Source of the DNA: Bacteroidia bacterium
GTDB taxonomy: Bacteria; Bacteroidota; Bacteroidia; B-17B0; Aurantibacillaceae
Assembly: GCA_025455485.1 (NCBI GenBank)
Contig: JALOMJ010000005.1
Coordinates: 1 to 61,520 of the forward strand
Direction: 5' to 3'
Length of the DNA: 61,520 nt
Each line of letters begins with the position of its first letter. Position 1 is the first letter of the stretch. The notes below the pieces were generated by a model, which was given only the letters and a program-made list of their open reading frames with translations, made no database searches and was not told where the DNA came from. Shown here one piece after another: positions 53,948-61,520 of the stretch. A program made the position numbers and the translations under genes.

Positions 53948-53981
53948 AAAAAAAACGGCCAGTCTGTTGCCAGAATGACCG
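53948..53981 (-). terminator. hairpin with GCAA loop and T-run between rpsB and tsf
   Basis: On the minus strand CGGTCATTCTG (53971-53981) pairs with CAGACTGGCCG (53956-53966), nine of eleven Watson-Crick plus G-T options, capped by a GCAA tetraloop and followed by eight T (53948-53955). It lies inside the operon, so it probably attenuates rather than ends transcription, or may be a protein-binding control site. Confidence 0.75.
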
Positions 53982-54002
53982 CCTGGAATACTCCTTACAT
54001 GT

Positions 54003-54839
54003 TTATTTTTTTGCGGCTACTCTGCGGCGTTTTTTTACACCACCTTTTTCTTCTGTTTCTTCTTCAGAAGTTTCAAATGCACCTTCGTTAAATTCGTCAG
54101 AAGCACCTTCTTTTCCTTCCCCTTCTTCAGGGTTATTTTCTTTGTCCATTTTGCGCTCAGATAAACCTTCTTTCACTGCATTCACCATCAGGTCAACAAT
54201 GTAAGCTATGGAAGTAGAAGCATCATCGTTAGCCGGAATTGCAAAGTCAACTTCATTTGGATTGGAATTGGTGTCAACAATCGCAAAGGTTGGGATGTTT
54301 AAACGTTTTGCTTCTGCAATAGCGATGTGTTCTTTGGTTATATCAACAATAAACAAGGCGGCAGGAAGACGGGTAAGATCAGCTACTGAACCAAATTGGG
54401 TTTCCAATTTAGCACGCTCGCGGGAAAACTGAAGACGTTCGCGCTTTGAAATGTTACTGAAAGTGCCATCAGCAAACATCTTGTCAATCTGGGTCATGCG
54501 ACGCACTGATTTGCGTATGGTGGCAAAATTGGTTAACATACCGCCCGGCCAACGCTCGGTAACATAAGGCATATTAACTGTTTTTACTTTTTCAGAAACG
54601 ATATCTTTTGCTTGTTTTTTAGTTGCAACGAAAAGGATTTTACGTCCTGAACGTGCAATTTGTTTTAAACCGTTTGCAGCTTCGTCAATCTTTACAATGC
54701 TCTTGTTAAGGTCGATGATGTGGATTCCGTTTTTTTCGGCATAAATATAAGGCGCCATTGCCGGGTTCCACTTGCTTTTGAGGTGACCGAAGTGAGCACC
54801 TGATTCGAGTAATTCGTTAAATGTTGTTCTTGATGACAT
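54003..54839 (-). CDS. rpsB: 30S ribosomal protein S2
   Basis: The 278-residue protein has LLESGAHFGHLKSKWNPAMA (about 10-29), GRKILFVATKKQA, VTERWPGGMLTNFATIR (about 95-111) and FAIVDTNSNPNEVDFAIPAN (about 180-199), all typical S2 markers. The C-terminal 55 residues are a highly charged Glu/Gly/Lys extension (EEGEGKEGASDE, ending KKRRRVAAKK) beyond the usual core. Confidence 0.96.
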   Translation of the reverse strand: MSSRTTFNELLESGAHFGHLKSKWNPAMAPYIYAEKNGIHIIDLNKSIVKIDEAANGLKQIARSGRKILFVATKKQAKDIVSEKVKTVNMPYVTERWPGGMLTNFATIRKSVRRMTQIDKMFADGTFSNISKRERLQFSRERAKLETQFGSVADLTRLPAALFIVDITKEHIAIAEAKRLNIPTFAIVDTNSNPNEVDFAIPANDDASTSIAYIVDLMVNAVKEGLSERKMDKENNPEEGEGKEGASDEFNEGAFETSEEETEEKGGVKKRRRVAAKK

Positions 54840-54869
54840 TTGTTTCTCTCTTGCTTTAATGAGTCTGGA

Positions 54870-55256
54870 TTAACGTTTGCTGAACTGGAAGCGTGCACGG
54901 GCTTTCTTCTGTCCGAATTTTTTTCTTTCCACCATGCGCGGATCGCGTGTAACCAAACCGGCCGCACGTAAATCCTTCTTAAGTTCTGGATTTACTTCCA
55001 CAAGCGCTTTCGCTACTGCCAGGCGGATGGCCTGAGCTTGTCCGGTGATTCCACCTCCGTTTACGGTTACTTTTACATCAAAACTCTCACGTGCGTTTGC
55101 AATCATTAAAGATTGTGTAACGTAGTAATGAAGCGTTGGTGTGGTGAAATACTGCTTATAATCTTTTCCGTTAACTTCAATGTTTCCTGTACCTGCTGTA
55201 ACGTAAGCACGGGCTACTGAAGTTTTTCTACGACCGGATGTTTTGGTAACTTCCAT
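54870..55256 (-). CDS. rpsI: 30S ribosomal protein S9
   Basis: The 128-residue protein has TSGRRKTSVARAYV (about 5-18), GGGITGQAQAIRLAVAKALV (about 67-86) and the universal C-terminal tail RARFQFSKR, whose final Lys-Arg reaches the P-site tRNA. It starts 10 nt after rplM. Confidence 0.96.
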   Translation of the reverse strand: MEVTKTSGRRKTSVARAYVTAGTGNIEVNGKDYKQYFTTPTLHYYVTQSLMIANARESFDVKVTVNGGGITGQAQAIRLAVAKALVEVNPELKKDLRAAGLVTRDPRMVERKKFGQKKARARFQFSKR

Positions 55257-55266
55257 GGTTTGCTAA

Positions 55267-55722
55267 TTATCTGATTTTAGTTAAGTCTACTTTTTTAGGT
55301 TGTTGTGCTTCTTGCCCGTGCTCTGCACCTGCATACACACGCAAATTAGTGTTCAACACACGGCCAAGGCGTCCTTTAGGAAGCATGCCATGAATAGCGT
55401 GTGTAAGAATTTCGGTGGGATTTTTCGCCATTAAATCCTTTGGGGTTGTAAAACGCTGACCACTCTGATATCCGGTGTAACGAATGTATTCTTTGTCGGT
55501 CAATTTTTTACCGGTGAAACGTACCTTGTCGGCGTTCACAATAATTACATTGCTACCCATGTCGCTGTGTGGGGTAAAATTGGTTTTGTGTTTGCCGCGA
55601 AGCAGAATGGCAACCTTTGAAGCCAAACGTCCAACTACTTCATTTTCAGCGTCTACCAGCAACCATTCTTTCTCAGAATTGGCTTTGTTGGCGAATGTTG
55701 TTTTATAACTTAATGCGTCCAC
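55267..55722 (-). CDS. rplM: 50S ribosomal protein L13
   Basis: The 151-residue protein has EWLLVDAENEVVGRLASKVA (about 19-38), LLRGKHKTNFTPHSD and GMLPKGRLGRVLNTNLRVYA (about 112-131). I chose GTG 55722 (VDALSYKTTF), because the longer frame begins at TTG 55764 and would start inside the promoter. First gene of the rplM-rpsI-rpsB-tsf(-pyrH) operon, with a strong promoter and a leader of about 33 nt that can form a CCCC...GGGG hairpin at 55745-55758. Confidence 0.95.
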   Translation of the reverse strand: MDALSYKTTFANKANSEKEWLLVDAENEVVGRLASKVAILLRGKHKTNFTPHSDMGSNVIIVNADKVRFTGKKLTDKEYIRYTGYQSGQRFTTPKDLMAKNPTEILTHAIHGMLPKGRLGRVLNTNLRVYAGAEHGQEAQQPKKVDLTKIR

Positions 55723-55761
55723 TTTTATTGATTTTAAAGTCTTTCCCCAAATAAGGGGCTG

Positions 55762-55793
55762 CAAATGTAAGAAGTTTTTTTAACCGTGCCAAA
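55762..55793 (-). promoter_or_regulatory. promoter of the rplM operon
   Basis: On the minus strand TTTG (55790-55793), 20-nt spacer, TACATTTG (55762-55769). Both boxes match the Bacteroidota consensus exactly. Confidence 0.85.
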
Positions 55794-55827
55794 CATTTAC
55801 GAAAAAAATGCTCAGTTTATCAACAAA

Positions 55828-56598
55828 TTACGGTTTTTTAAAGATTTCTGAAGCGTTAGAGGAAGTTATTTCTGCAACGGTGTCGATGCCAAGGTTTTTG
55901 AGCTCAGCCAGTTTTTTCGCAACTTCCAAAAGATAAGACGGCTCATTGCGTTTGCCTCTGTGAGGAGCAGGGGCCAAATAGGGCGCATCAGTTTCTAACA
56001 CAAGATGTTTAATATCAATAGATTGTACCACTTTATCGAGTCCGGAATTTTTAAAAGTCAGCACCCCTCCAAGGCCTAATTTAAAGTGTCCGAGGGCTAA
56101 AATTTCATTAGCTTCTTCTAAATTACCGCTAAAGCAATGAAATATGCCTTTCGGGAGGTTACTAAATGTTTTCAGAACCGCCAGGATTTCTTTAAAGGCA
56201 TTTCTTACATGGATAACAATGGGATAATTGAATTCTAGGGCCCATTCTATTTGAGTTTTGAAAGCCTGTGTTTGTTCTTTTGCATAGGTTTTATCCCAAT
56301 ACATGTCCAAACCAATTTCTCCGATTCCCGCAAAAGGTCTTTTCTCAAGCCATTTGCGAACAATTTTAAGTTCTTCGTTTACATTCAGATTAACTGAGCA
56401 AGGGTGAAGGCCCATTAAGGCGAAACACTGTTCGGGAAACTCTTTTTCCAGTGCCAGCATGGGCTCTATTGAGTCCGAATCGATGTTCGGAAGATAAAAC
56501 TGATGAATTTGGTTGTGAATGGCTTTGTTGATTAGAGCACTACGGTCAGCTTGAAACTCCTTTGCGTAAAGGTGGGTGTGGGTGTCAATAAACTGCAT
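55828..56598 (-). CDS. TatD family metal-dependent hydrolase
   Basis: The 256-residue TIM-barrel hydrolase binds metals through His7 and His9 (DTHTHLY), Glu in GIGEIGLD (about 92-99), His in PIVIHVRNAF, His in GIFHCFSG and Asp in LETDAPYLAPAPHRGKRNEP. TatD enzymes are DNases or D-aminoacyl-tRNA-like hydrolases involved in DNA turnover and repair. It begins directly at the stop of the tetR gene with no gap, so the two are one transcript. Confidence 0.93.
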   Translation of the reverse strand: MQFIDTHTHLYAKEFQADRSALINKAIHNQIHQFYLPNIDSDSIEPMLALEKEFPEQCFALMGLHPCSVNLNVNEELKIVRKWLEKRPFAGIGEIGLDMYWDKTYAKEQTQAFKTQIEWALEFNYPIVIHVRNAFKEILAVLKTFSNLPKGIFHCFSGNLEEANEILALGHFKLGLGGVLTFKNSGLDKVVQSIDIKHLVLETDAPYLAPAPHRGKRNEPSYLLEVAKKLAELKNLGIDTVAEITSSNASEIFKKP

Positions 56599-57180
56599 TT
56601 AATTGAGTGCGGCCAGAGTGACTTTTACCACATTATCAAGCTCGGTTTTGGCTGCCCCGCTCTGGCTTAGCACCTTCAAACCACAGAGGGTATTGTACAA
56701 GAATTGGCCATAAAACTCAACCGGTTTATTTAGTTTCACCAGGTTATTTTTTTGCGCGTCTTTTATCCAGGCATCAAACAGGTTTTGCACCTCATCTTTG
56801 TTGTTGCAAACTACCTGAGACGTTTTTTCGCATTGTTTACTCATTTCAGCGGCAGCATTTACCATCAGGCAGCCGTTATCGTGCGGATTTTCGATGAGGT
56901 GTTTAACAACTTCACTGAACACCAATTCAATTTTTTCCAAACCATTGAGTTGTTTTTGGTGTACTTCCTGATACGCCTGGTTCTCCTGCTTTTTGTACAT
57001 TTCTAGGGCCTGAAGGTACAGATTGTGTTTGTCCTGAAAGGAATCGTATAAACTGCTTCGGCTCAGTCCGGTGGCCTTCAAAATATCATCAATGGAGGTG
57101 CCGTTGTACCCTTTTTGTCTAAAAATATGTGCAGCTTCTTGAAGCACATGACCCCGATTAAATTGTTTAACTTTTGGCAT
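56599..57180 (-). CDS. TetR/AcrR family transcriptional regulator
   Basis: The 193-residue protein has an N-terminal HTH (about 9-55: VLQEAAHIFRQKGYNGTSID, then TGLSRSSLYDSFQDKHNLY). The ligand-binding domain contains GCLMVNAAAEM with a Cys (about 103), typical of the branch that senses electrophiles or quaternary compounds. A palindrome lies within its own promoter, so it probably represses itself, and hence tatD. It is complete. Confidence 0.92.
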   Translation of the reverse strand: MPKVKQFNRGHVLQEAAHIFRQKGYNGTSIDDILKATGLSRSSLYDSFQDKHNLYLQALEMYKKQENQAYQEVHQKQLNGLEKIELVFSEVVKHLIENPHDNGCLMVNAAAEMSKQCEKTSQVVCNNKDEVQNLFDAWIKDAQKNNLVKLNKPVEFYGQFLYNTLCGLKVLSQSGAAKTELDNVVKVTLAALN

Positions 57181-57197
57181 AGTGTTTAATATTACAA

Positions 57198-57228
57198 CAA
57201 ATATAATAAGCGGAACGTATATTCCAAA
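57198..57228 (-). promoter_or_regulatory. promoter of tetR-tatD
   Basis: On the minus strand TTTG (57225-57228), 19-nt spacer, TATATTTG (57198-57205): exact Bacteroidota consensus. Confidence 0.85.
57212..57225. promoter_or_regulatory. candidate TetR operator inside the promoter spacer
   Basis: GGAACGTATATTCC has GGAA/TTCC arms and an inner TATA. It fills the gap between the -33 and -7 boxes, the usual place for a repressor site. A site for the adjacent TetR is inferred. Confidence 0.6.
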
Positions 57229-57273
57229 ACTTAATGTATTTTCAGTAATAAAACAAAAATGGCACAGAAAAGT

Positions 57274-57864
57274 TTAAAATGGGAAAAATCGGATGAAGGC
57301 TGTGGTTCTAAAAAAGTTTTCTTTATTTGTTCCGCGTGAGGAATTCAATTGGGTGCTTGAATAGTCGGTTTTTCCAATCACAAAAGCAAGTTCAGCACCT
57401 AAAGCCAATCGGTTAAAAAAGCGGTACTCAGAACCTATTACAGTTTCGAATTGATTAATGAGGTTGGTGCTTTCGTAGATATATTGACTAGGGAGGAAGG
57501 GTTCGAATGACAAGTTTTCATTATTGGTTTTACCCCAACTATATCGAAATCCGCCAAACAAACTCAAATCTTCCAGAGACAAGAGACCAAATATGCCAAA
57601 CCTTAAGGTTCGTGATGATTCAGAAAGATCGGAAAATTGCTGTTGACCATTTACATCCATATAAATCACCTCACGGGAAGCATTTTGTTGACCGTAACGG
57701 ATTTCCGCCCTTAGGTGCTTTATTGGGTCCACATTCAACACAAACTCTGTTGCTTGCAGGGAATTTAAATTAAAGCCAATGCCGAGGTAGCGTTGTTGTT
57801 TTATTTTTCCTTCCTGAGCAAACAGGCAGTGCGTTAGTAAAACCAGAAAAATTATCTTTTTCAT
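57274..57864 (-). CDS. outer-membrane beta-barrel protein, tandem copy B
   Basis: The 196-residue protein has a signal peptide (about 1-16, ending LFA). The mature part has strand-like alternation (RYLGIGFNLNSLQ, NVDPIKHLRAEIRYGQQNAS, GSEYRFFNRLALGAELAFVI) and ends FIRFFPF, a typical outer-membrane C-terminal aromatic signal. It is a paralogue of the gene at 57877, which starts with the same MKKI and shares VDPIK, GxEYRF and FFPF. Function unknown. It starts 12 nt after the stop of copy A. Confidence 0.78.
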   Translation of the reverse strand: MKKIIFLVLLTHCLFAQEGKIKQQRYLGIGFNLNSLQATEFVLNVDPIKHLRAEIRYGQQNASREVIYMDVNGQQQFSDLSESSRTLRFGIFGLLSLEDLSLFGGFRYSWGKTNNENLSFEPFLPSQYIYESTNLINQFETVIGSEYRFFNRLALGAELAFVIGKTDYSSTQLNSSRGTNKENFFRTTAFIRFFPF

Positions 57865-57876
57865 GTCAGCGTGAAC

Positions 57877-58491
57877 TTAAAATGGGAAGAATCTGAAAAA
57901 GGCTGATGATTCAAGTAATTTCAGGCTGGAATTTGTGTTTTGGGAATTTATGGAGGCGGGATCGAATTCACTGTTAACAATCAAATAGCTGATTTCAGCC
58001 CCAACGCTAAAACGGTTGCCAAAGCGATACTCAGCCCCCAATACAGGTGAGAGAATGCTTGATTTTTCTGTGTTTGTTTCTGTAATGAACATGGTACCGG
58101 AGAAACTGATTTGATCACTCGATGCATTGCCAAAACCGTAACGCACACCTAAATACATTAGCATATCATCAAATTCATAGGTGCCATAGGCTCCAAATTG
58201 CAGCACAGAATTTTTGGATTCGAGGGTAAGTTTTTGTTGTGTACCTGTGCCTGTGTTCATGTACTGTTCGTTTGAGGAATTTGAGAAGCCATACTGAACA
58301 TCAATCCTCAGGTATTTGATGGGATCTACATTCACCACCAAACGATTAACCGGCGAGAAATTGGAATAAAAATCGCTGGTTTGAAAAACGCCCAACTTGT
58401 AGCCAATACCCAAATAACGATGGGCTTTTTCACTCTGTTCCTGGGCTAAACCAAGTTGTGCAAGAAATAATAACGCTAAGATTTTTTTCAT
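57877..58491 (-). CDS. outer-membrane beta-barrel protein, tandem copy A
   Basis: The 204-residue protein has a signal peptide (about 1-16, ending GLA) and beta-barrel type strands: RYLGIGYKLGVFQ, NVDPIKYLRIDVQYGFSNSS, GAEYRFGNRFSVGAEISYLI and a closing AFFRFFPF. It is first of the tandem pair. The region upstream carries two copies of an 11-bp palindrome TTACGGCGTAA (58597, 58660), so the pair may be specifically regulated. Confidence 0.78.
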   Translation of the reverse strand: MKKILALLFLAQLGLAQEQSEKAHRYLGIGYKLGVFQTSDFYSNFSPVNRLVVNVDPIKYLRIDVQYGFSNSSNEQYMNTGTGTQQKLTLESKNSVLQFGAYGTYEFDDMLMYLGVRYGFGNASSDQISFSGTMFITETNTEKSSILSPVLGAEYRFGNRFSVGAEISYLIVNSEFDPASINSQNTNSSLKLLESSAFFRFFPF

Positions 58492-58596
58492 GGTAAGTTT
58501 TTTAAAACGTTAAACAGTTTAAAATGATTTTCAGAACCTTATTGATGTCAAAAGTAATTTGATTTGCTGTTAATCAAAATTTATTCTCTAACTAAA

Positions 58597-58607
58597 TTAC
58601 GGCGTAA
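58597..58607. promoter_or_regulatory. TTACGGCGTAA palindrome, copy 1
   Basis: An 11-bp odd palindrome, TTACG-G-CGTAA, in the region upstream of the outer-membrane pair. Same 11 bp at 58660-58670. Confidence 0.5.
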
Positions 58608-58659
58608 AATAAGCTTTGCTTATGTTGCTTTTTACTTGATAATCAAGATGGTAAAAAAT

Positions 58660-58670
58660 TTACGGCGTAA
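58660..58670. promoter_or_regulatory. TTACGGCGTAA palindrome, copy 2
   Basis: Second identical copy, 63 bp from the first (about six helical turns) and 5 nt from the GLPGLI stop codon. Shared flanks are A/T only. Confidence 0.5.
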
Positions 58671-58675
58671 AAAAA

Positions 58676-59395
58676 TTACCAAATCCCGAATTGAGAGTTG
58701 ATCATCTGAGCAAACCATTTCTCTGAGCCGTACTGTTTGGTAAGCATGGTTTTTAATTCGTTCACCGTGTAAACTTTTTTCTTCTTCGGTAAATTAAATA
58801 GAGCAGGTTCGGTTTTTGTAACAGTAACATTTTTTGCGAAATACACCACGCCCCCGTCTTCTGTAGCCAATCCCAATATGGTGCCCGGTAATCCGTTAAA
58901 ACTTTCAGGACCAAAAGATGGCACGATATCATAACTGAACCAGGCATAAATGCGGGTGCTGTCGTTAGCTTGCCAAAATGCTTTTCTGCAAGAGTACCCG
59001 GCAATTTTGCGACTGCTTTCAGTGATTTTCCATTCGCGTTTAAATAAGGAATCGGTTAAGTGCAACTCCTCACCCCAAATGGTTTTAATCATATAACGGC
59101 TTTGGGTTTTGTTATTTTGAAGTACCGTATTTTTAGAGGTAGCCCAGGCGTAGGATTCTCTCAGTTCGCTCTCCTGAGGTTTAAATAAGGCCATACTGTC
59201 ATTTACCAGCAATTCAAAATAATCAATTTTAATGCGGTCTTCCTCCTTTATCCAACGCTGTGTGCCCTGGTCTTTAAATTTTTTGTACAAATTGGTTTTC
59301 CGCTCAAACGTAATTTTGGCTGAATGAATTTGAGACCGGGTTTCAGCGAACCAAAAAATACAACATACAAGTAGGTATGCCTTAACTTTCTTCAT
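58676..59395 (-). CDS. GLPGLI family protein
   Basis: The 239-residue exported protein has a signal peptide (about 1-21). The name motif appears as NGLPGTILGLATEDGGVVYF (about 165-184), preceded by AGYSCRKAFWQAND and FSYDIVPSFGPESF. The family is widespread in Bacteroidota next to TonB-dependent receptor-like genes; its function is unknown. It overlaps the receptor gene by 14 bp, which indicates coupled translation and a joint role, perhaps in metal or peptide handling at the outer membrane. Confidence 0.92.
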   Translation of the reverse strand: MKKVKAYLLVCCIFWFAETRSQIHSAKITFERKTNLYKKFKDQGTQRWIKEEDRIKIDYFELLVNDSMALFKPQESELRESYAWATSKNTVLQNNKTQSRYMIKTIWGEELHLTDSLFKREWKITESSRKIAGYSCRKAFWQANDSTRIYAWFSYDIVPSFGPESFNGLPGTILGLATEDGGVVYFAKNVTVTKTEPALFNLPKKKKVYTVNELKTMLTKQYGSEKWFAQMINSQFGIW

Positions 59396-61520
59396 CGTTT
59401 GCTCTTGCTTTCTGATTAGTGAATTTATATAATAACCTTAATAAAAAATACCGTTGAATGATGGTGGTTTTTATGTCGCTGATTTTGTTGGCCTCAATGT
59501 TCCTTTGGTTACTGATGTTTTGACTGAGTATATCGTTTAACTCAAGTGAAAGACTTAAACTTTCTGTTTTGAAAAACGATTTACTGAAGGAGGCGTTCCA
59601 GATAACGTAGTTAAGGTTAAAACCCGGGGAGCGGTTGCCGTTGTTGGTGTAAACGGCATCCGATTGCAGTAAAAATTGTTTTGGCAGTTTTATGCGCAGG
59701 CGGGCAGTTAACTCATAACTGTAAAATGGTTTTACCGATTCAGGATTGATGGTTTGTTTGGGTACATTGTACTGGTAGTTTCCACCAATACCAAATGTTA
59801 ATTTGTCATTTTCTCTTTCAAGATTTAGGCCGGGCGCCAAAACGAAATGTGTAGTAATGTTTTCCTGTTGATTTAAGAAAGACACGTTGTTGTTATAACT
59901 CCCGTTCAGGTTGTAATACAGTTTTAAAAAGCGTTTAAAGAGCGGAAATCCGCCACCTACATAAGCGCTGCCATTATAATTTCCTTGTATATTCAATGGC
60001 GCTGTGATTGAGCGACCAATAGAATCGAAATACGTGGTTTCGTTGATCTCGTTGTTTACATGCTTAAAATATGCTCCTGCATAAAGGTTTACGTCGCTGA
60101 TGCCTTTATAGAAATAGTAATTCAGATTGATGCTGTTATCGAATTGGGGCTTCAGGTCAGGATTACCTGTACTTAATCGGTTGGGGTCGCTGTTGTCTAC
60201 CACCGGCTGGAGCTGATCCAGGGAAGGTTGGCGAAAACTACTGTTGTAATTGATGTTTAAGTTGGAGCCCTGGCTGATTCGCCATACAAATCCGGCGTTG
60301 GGCAAAAAATTGCCTACTGTGTTGCTGAGGTTTTTGTTGTTATCCAGGTTAAGATTTTGTTGTTCGATGCTTCTGTAATTCCCACCAATGCTTATCCTGT
60401 ATTTTTTTACATCGTAAATTAATTTGGCACCGCCATTGTGAATGTAAGTTATGTTCTCAAAGTTGTTCGATTGCAGAGAATCGTATACTGAATATTCTGT
60501 GCCATCAAAATTGAAGGTATTGAGGGCAGAGTTATTTTTATTTCTATTGAAGGTGTACCTCAATTCCAGTTTAAATTTTTTACTTAGTGGCTCGGTGTAA
60601 TTTATCCCGGCCATTTGATCAAAACGATCTGTACTTTGGGTTCTTTTTTGCAAGAGGGAAGAATCGGGAATGGTTCCGCCAACAAAAGTATAGTAGCTAT
60701 TCAGGTTTGTTCTGTTAATGGATTGAACAAAGGAAGGCTGGTAGTTGAAACTAAGGTTGCGGTCTTTCTTTTTGAAATTTCTGCTCAAACGAACAAACAG
60801 GTTGCCATCGGTTGATTCATTGGTGTTGTCGTTACTGATGTTGGTTTCGCGCGTAAGCAGACTCTCGGAGCTTAAAAAGCCATCGTACTGAATTCTGTTG
60901 CGGCTGCCACTGCTGTAATTGAGTTTTGGGCGTATTGTTAATTCTGTCATCGAATCTATTTTTTGCACCAGATTCAAATTAAACCTATGGCTCTGATTGT
61001 TGAACCGATTATCCAGTTTTTGGGTATTAAAAAAACTGGTGTCGGTAAAAAAATATTGGGTGTTGGTTTCGCTGCCAGTTTCGAGACTGTTGTTGCGGTA
61101 GCTGTAATCGATATTAAGTTTTGTTTTTTTACTTAACTTATCATTAAAATAAAATCCGGTTTTAGCGGTACGTGGAATGCCTGCTCTGTCATCTCCATTG
61201 CTGTTCCAGCTATTGGTTTCGGGGTCATAAGAGTATTTGTTTTCATTGGTTAAACCATATTTATCGTTATCACTCCAATCAAAACCGTTTTTTGGTGTAT
61301 TACTGAGTAAACCAAAAACTGAAATTTTTTGTGAACCTTTGAATCGGTTAAATAACAGGTCGCCCTCATAAAACTGCTCAAAATCGCTTGCTGCAGAAGT
61401 TTTTCCGAAAAATCCTTTTTTGGAATCTTCTTTTAGTTTTAGGTTAAGAATTTTCAGCGTTTCATTACTGTTATCGGCATTTTCATTTTTCTTTTCATAC
61501 ACCTGTATGTTGTCAACAAT
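59382..61520 (-). CDS. TonB-dependent-receptor-like outer-membrane beta-barrel protein (5' end cut by the window)
   Basis: The visible 712 residues are open to the window edge, so the N-terminus (signal, carboxypeptidase-like domain and most of the plug) is missing. It starts inside the plug (NIQVYEKKNENAD, then LNLKLKEDSKKGFFGK). About 20 barrel strands follow, with many Asn/Tyr-rich turns (INYNSSFRQPSLDQLQPV, LSTGNPDLKPQFDNSINLNY), as in the OMP_b-brl_3 group found with GLPGLI genes. The last residues are charged, not the usual terminal Phe. It probably takes up or exports a substrate, with the GLPGLI protein as partner. Confidence 0.88.
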   Translation of the reverse strand: MVDNIQVYEKKNENADNSNETLKILNLKLKEDSKKGFFGKTSAASDFEQFYEGDLLFNRFKGSQKISVFGLLSNTPKNGFDWSDNDKYGLTNENKYSYDPETNSWNSNGDDRAGIPRTAKTGFYFNDKLSKKTKLNIDYSYRNNSLETGSETNTQYFFTDTSFFNTQKLDNRFNNQSHRFNLNLVQKIDSMTELTIRPKLNYSSGSRNRIQYDGFLSSESLLTRETNISNDNTNESTDGNLFVRLSRNFKKKDRNLSFNYQPSFVQSINRTNLNSYYTFVGGTIPDSSLLQKRTQSTDRFDQMAGINYTEPLSKKFKLELRYTFNRNKNNSALNTFNFDGTEYSVYDSLQSNNFENITYIHNGGAKLIYDVKKYRISIGGNYRSIEQQNLNLDNNKNLSNTVGNFLPNAGFVWRISQGSNLNINYNSSFRQPSLDQLQPVVDNSDPNRLSTGNPDLKPQFDNSINLNYYFYKGISDVNLYAGAYFKHVNNEINETTYFDSIGRSITAPLNIQGNYNGSAYVGGGFPLFKRFLKLYYNLNGSYNNNVSFLNQQENITTHFVLAPGLNLERENDKLTFGIGGNYQYNVPKQTINPESVKPFYSYELTARLRIKLPKQFLLQSDAVYTNNGNRSPGFNLNYVIWNASFSKSFFKTESLSLSLELNDILSQNISNQRNIEANKISDIKTTIIQRYFLLRLLYKFTNQKARANDEES

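Overview
The window is a 61.5 kb piece of a Bacteroidota chromosome with moderate to low GC. Four things support this. It carries a complete type IX secretion core (PorP/SprF-like protein, GldK, GldL, GldM, GldN). Several large surface proteins end in the T9SS type A sorting domain. It has GLPGLI, DUF2147 and YtxJ-type families. Five promoters match the Bacteroidota pattern, TTTG about 17-20 nt before TAnnTTTG. The order and family cannot be fixed from this window alone. No rRNA, tRNA, IS element, prophage or CRISPR array was seen.

Layout. 1-2.2 kb is an accessory patch: a truncated ORF, an unknown lipoprotein and an autoinhibited Fic protein, separated by AACG...CGTT hairpins. 2.5-8.6 kb holds surface proteins: a 1364-aa SBBP/Ig-like T9SS cargo with 204-bp tandem repeats, a small T9SS cargo and a collagen-like protein. 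8.8-11.3 kb is a TetR-controlled cluster (membrane protein, nonsense-split SDR, DUF2147, TetR) with two identical operators. 11.6-12.1 kb is a GTTCAA repeat array. 12.2-17.4 kb has another T9SS cargo, a Na/Pi cotransporter, VF530, YtxJ and a chalcone isomerase-like protein. 17.4-20.8 kb encodes aromatic amino-acid breakdown (tryptophan dioxygenase; the hmgA-hppD operon). 20.9-23.3 kb has small genes and ribosomal protein L31. 23.8-29.9 kb is the T9SS core. 30-34.2 kb encodes envelope redox and folding factors. 34.2-40.2 kb is a Sia-type partner-switching module (SiaC, SiaB, SiaC and a 1515-aa PAS/GAF/PP2C sensor). 40.3-52.2 kb is mostly metabolism and housekeeping: carboxylase, NrnA, rpsU-xerC-hpf, a fused E1 dehydrogenase, threonine aldolase, a YeiH-type transporter and dnaG. 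52.3-55.8 kb is the rplM-rpsI-rpsB-tsf-pyrH operon. 55.8-61.5 kb has TatD, TetR, two tandem beta-barrel proteins, GLPGLI and a truncated TonB-receptor-like protein.

How the parts fit. GldK-N and PorP/SprF build the machine that exports the sorting-domain proteins encoded at 2.5, 6.8 and 12.2 kb. The thioredoxin-like and parvulin-like proteins right after gldN probably help fold envelope proteins. The Sia module has no diguanylate cyclase beside it and two SiaC copies, so its output is unknown; I regard it as the most interesting system here. Two genes (an SDR and a DUF7793-like gene) are each cut by one in-frame TAG. TAG also ends normal genes in the window, rpsU among them, so these look like nonsense mutations rather than recoding.
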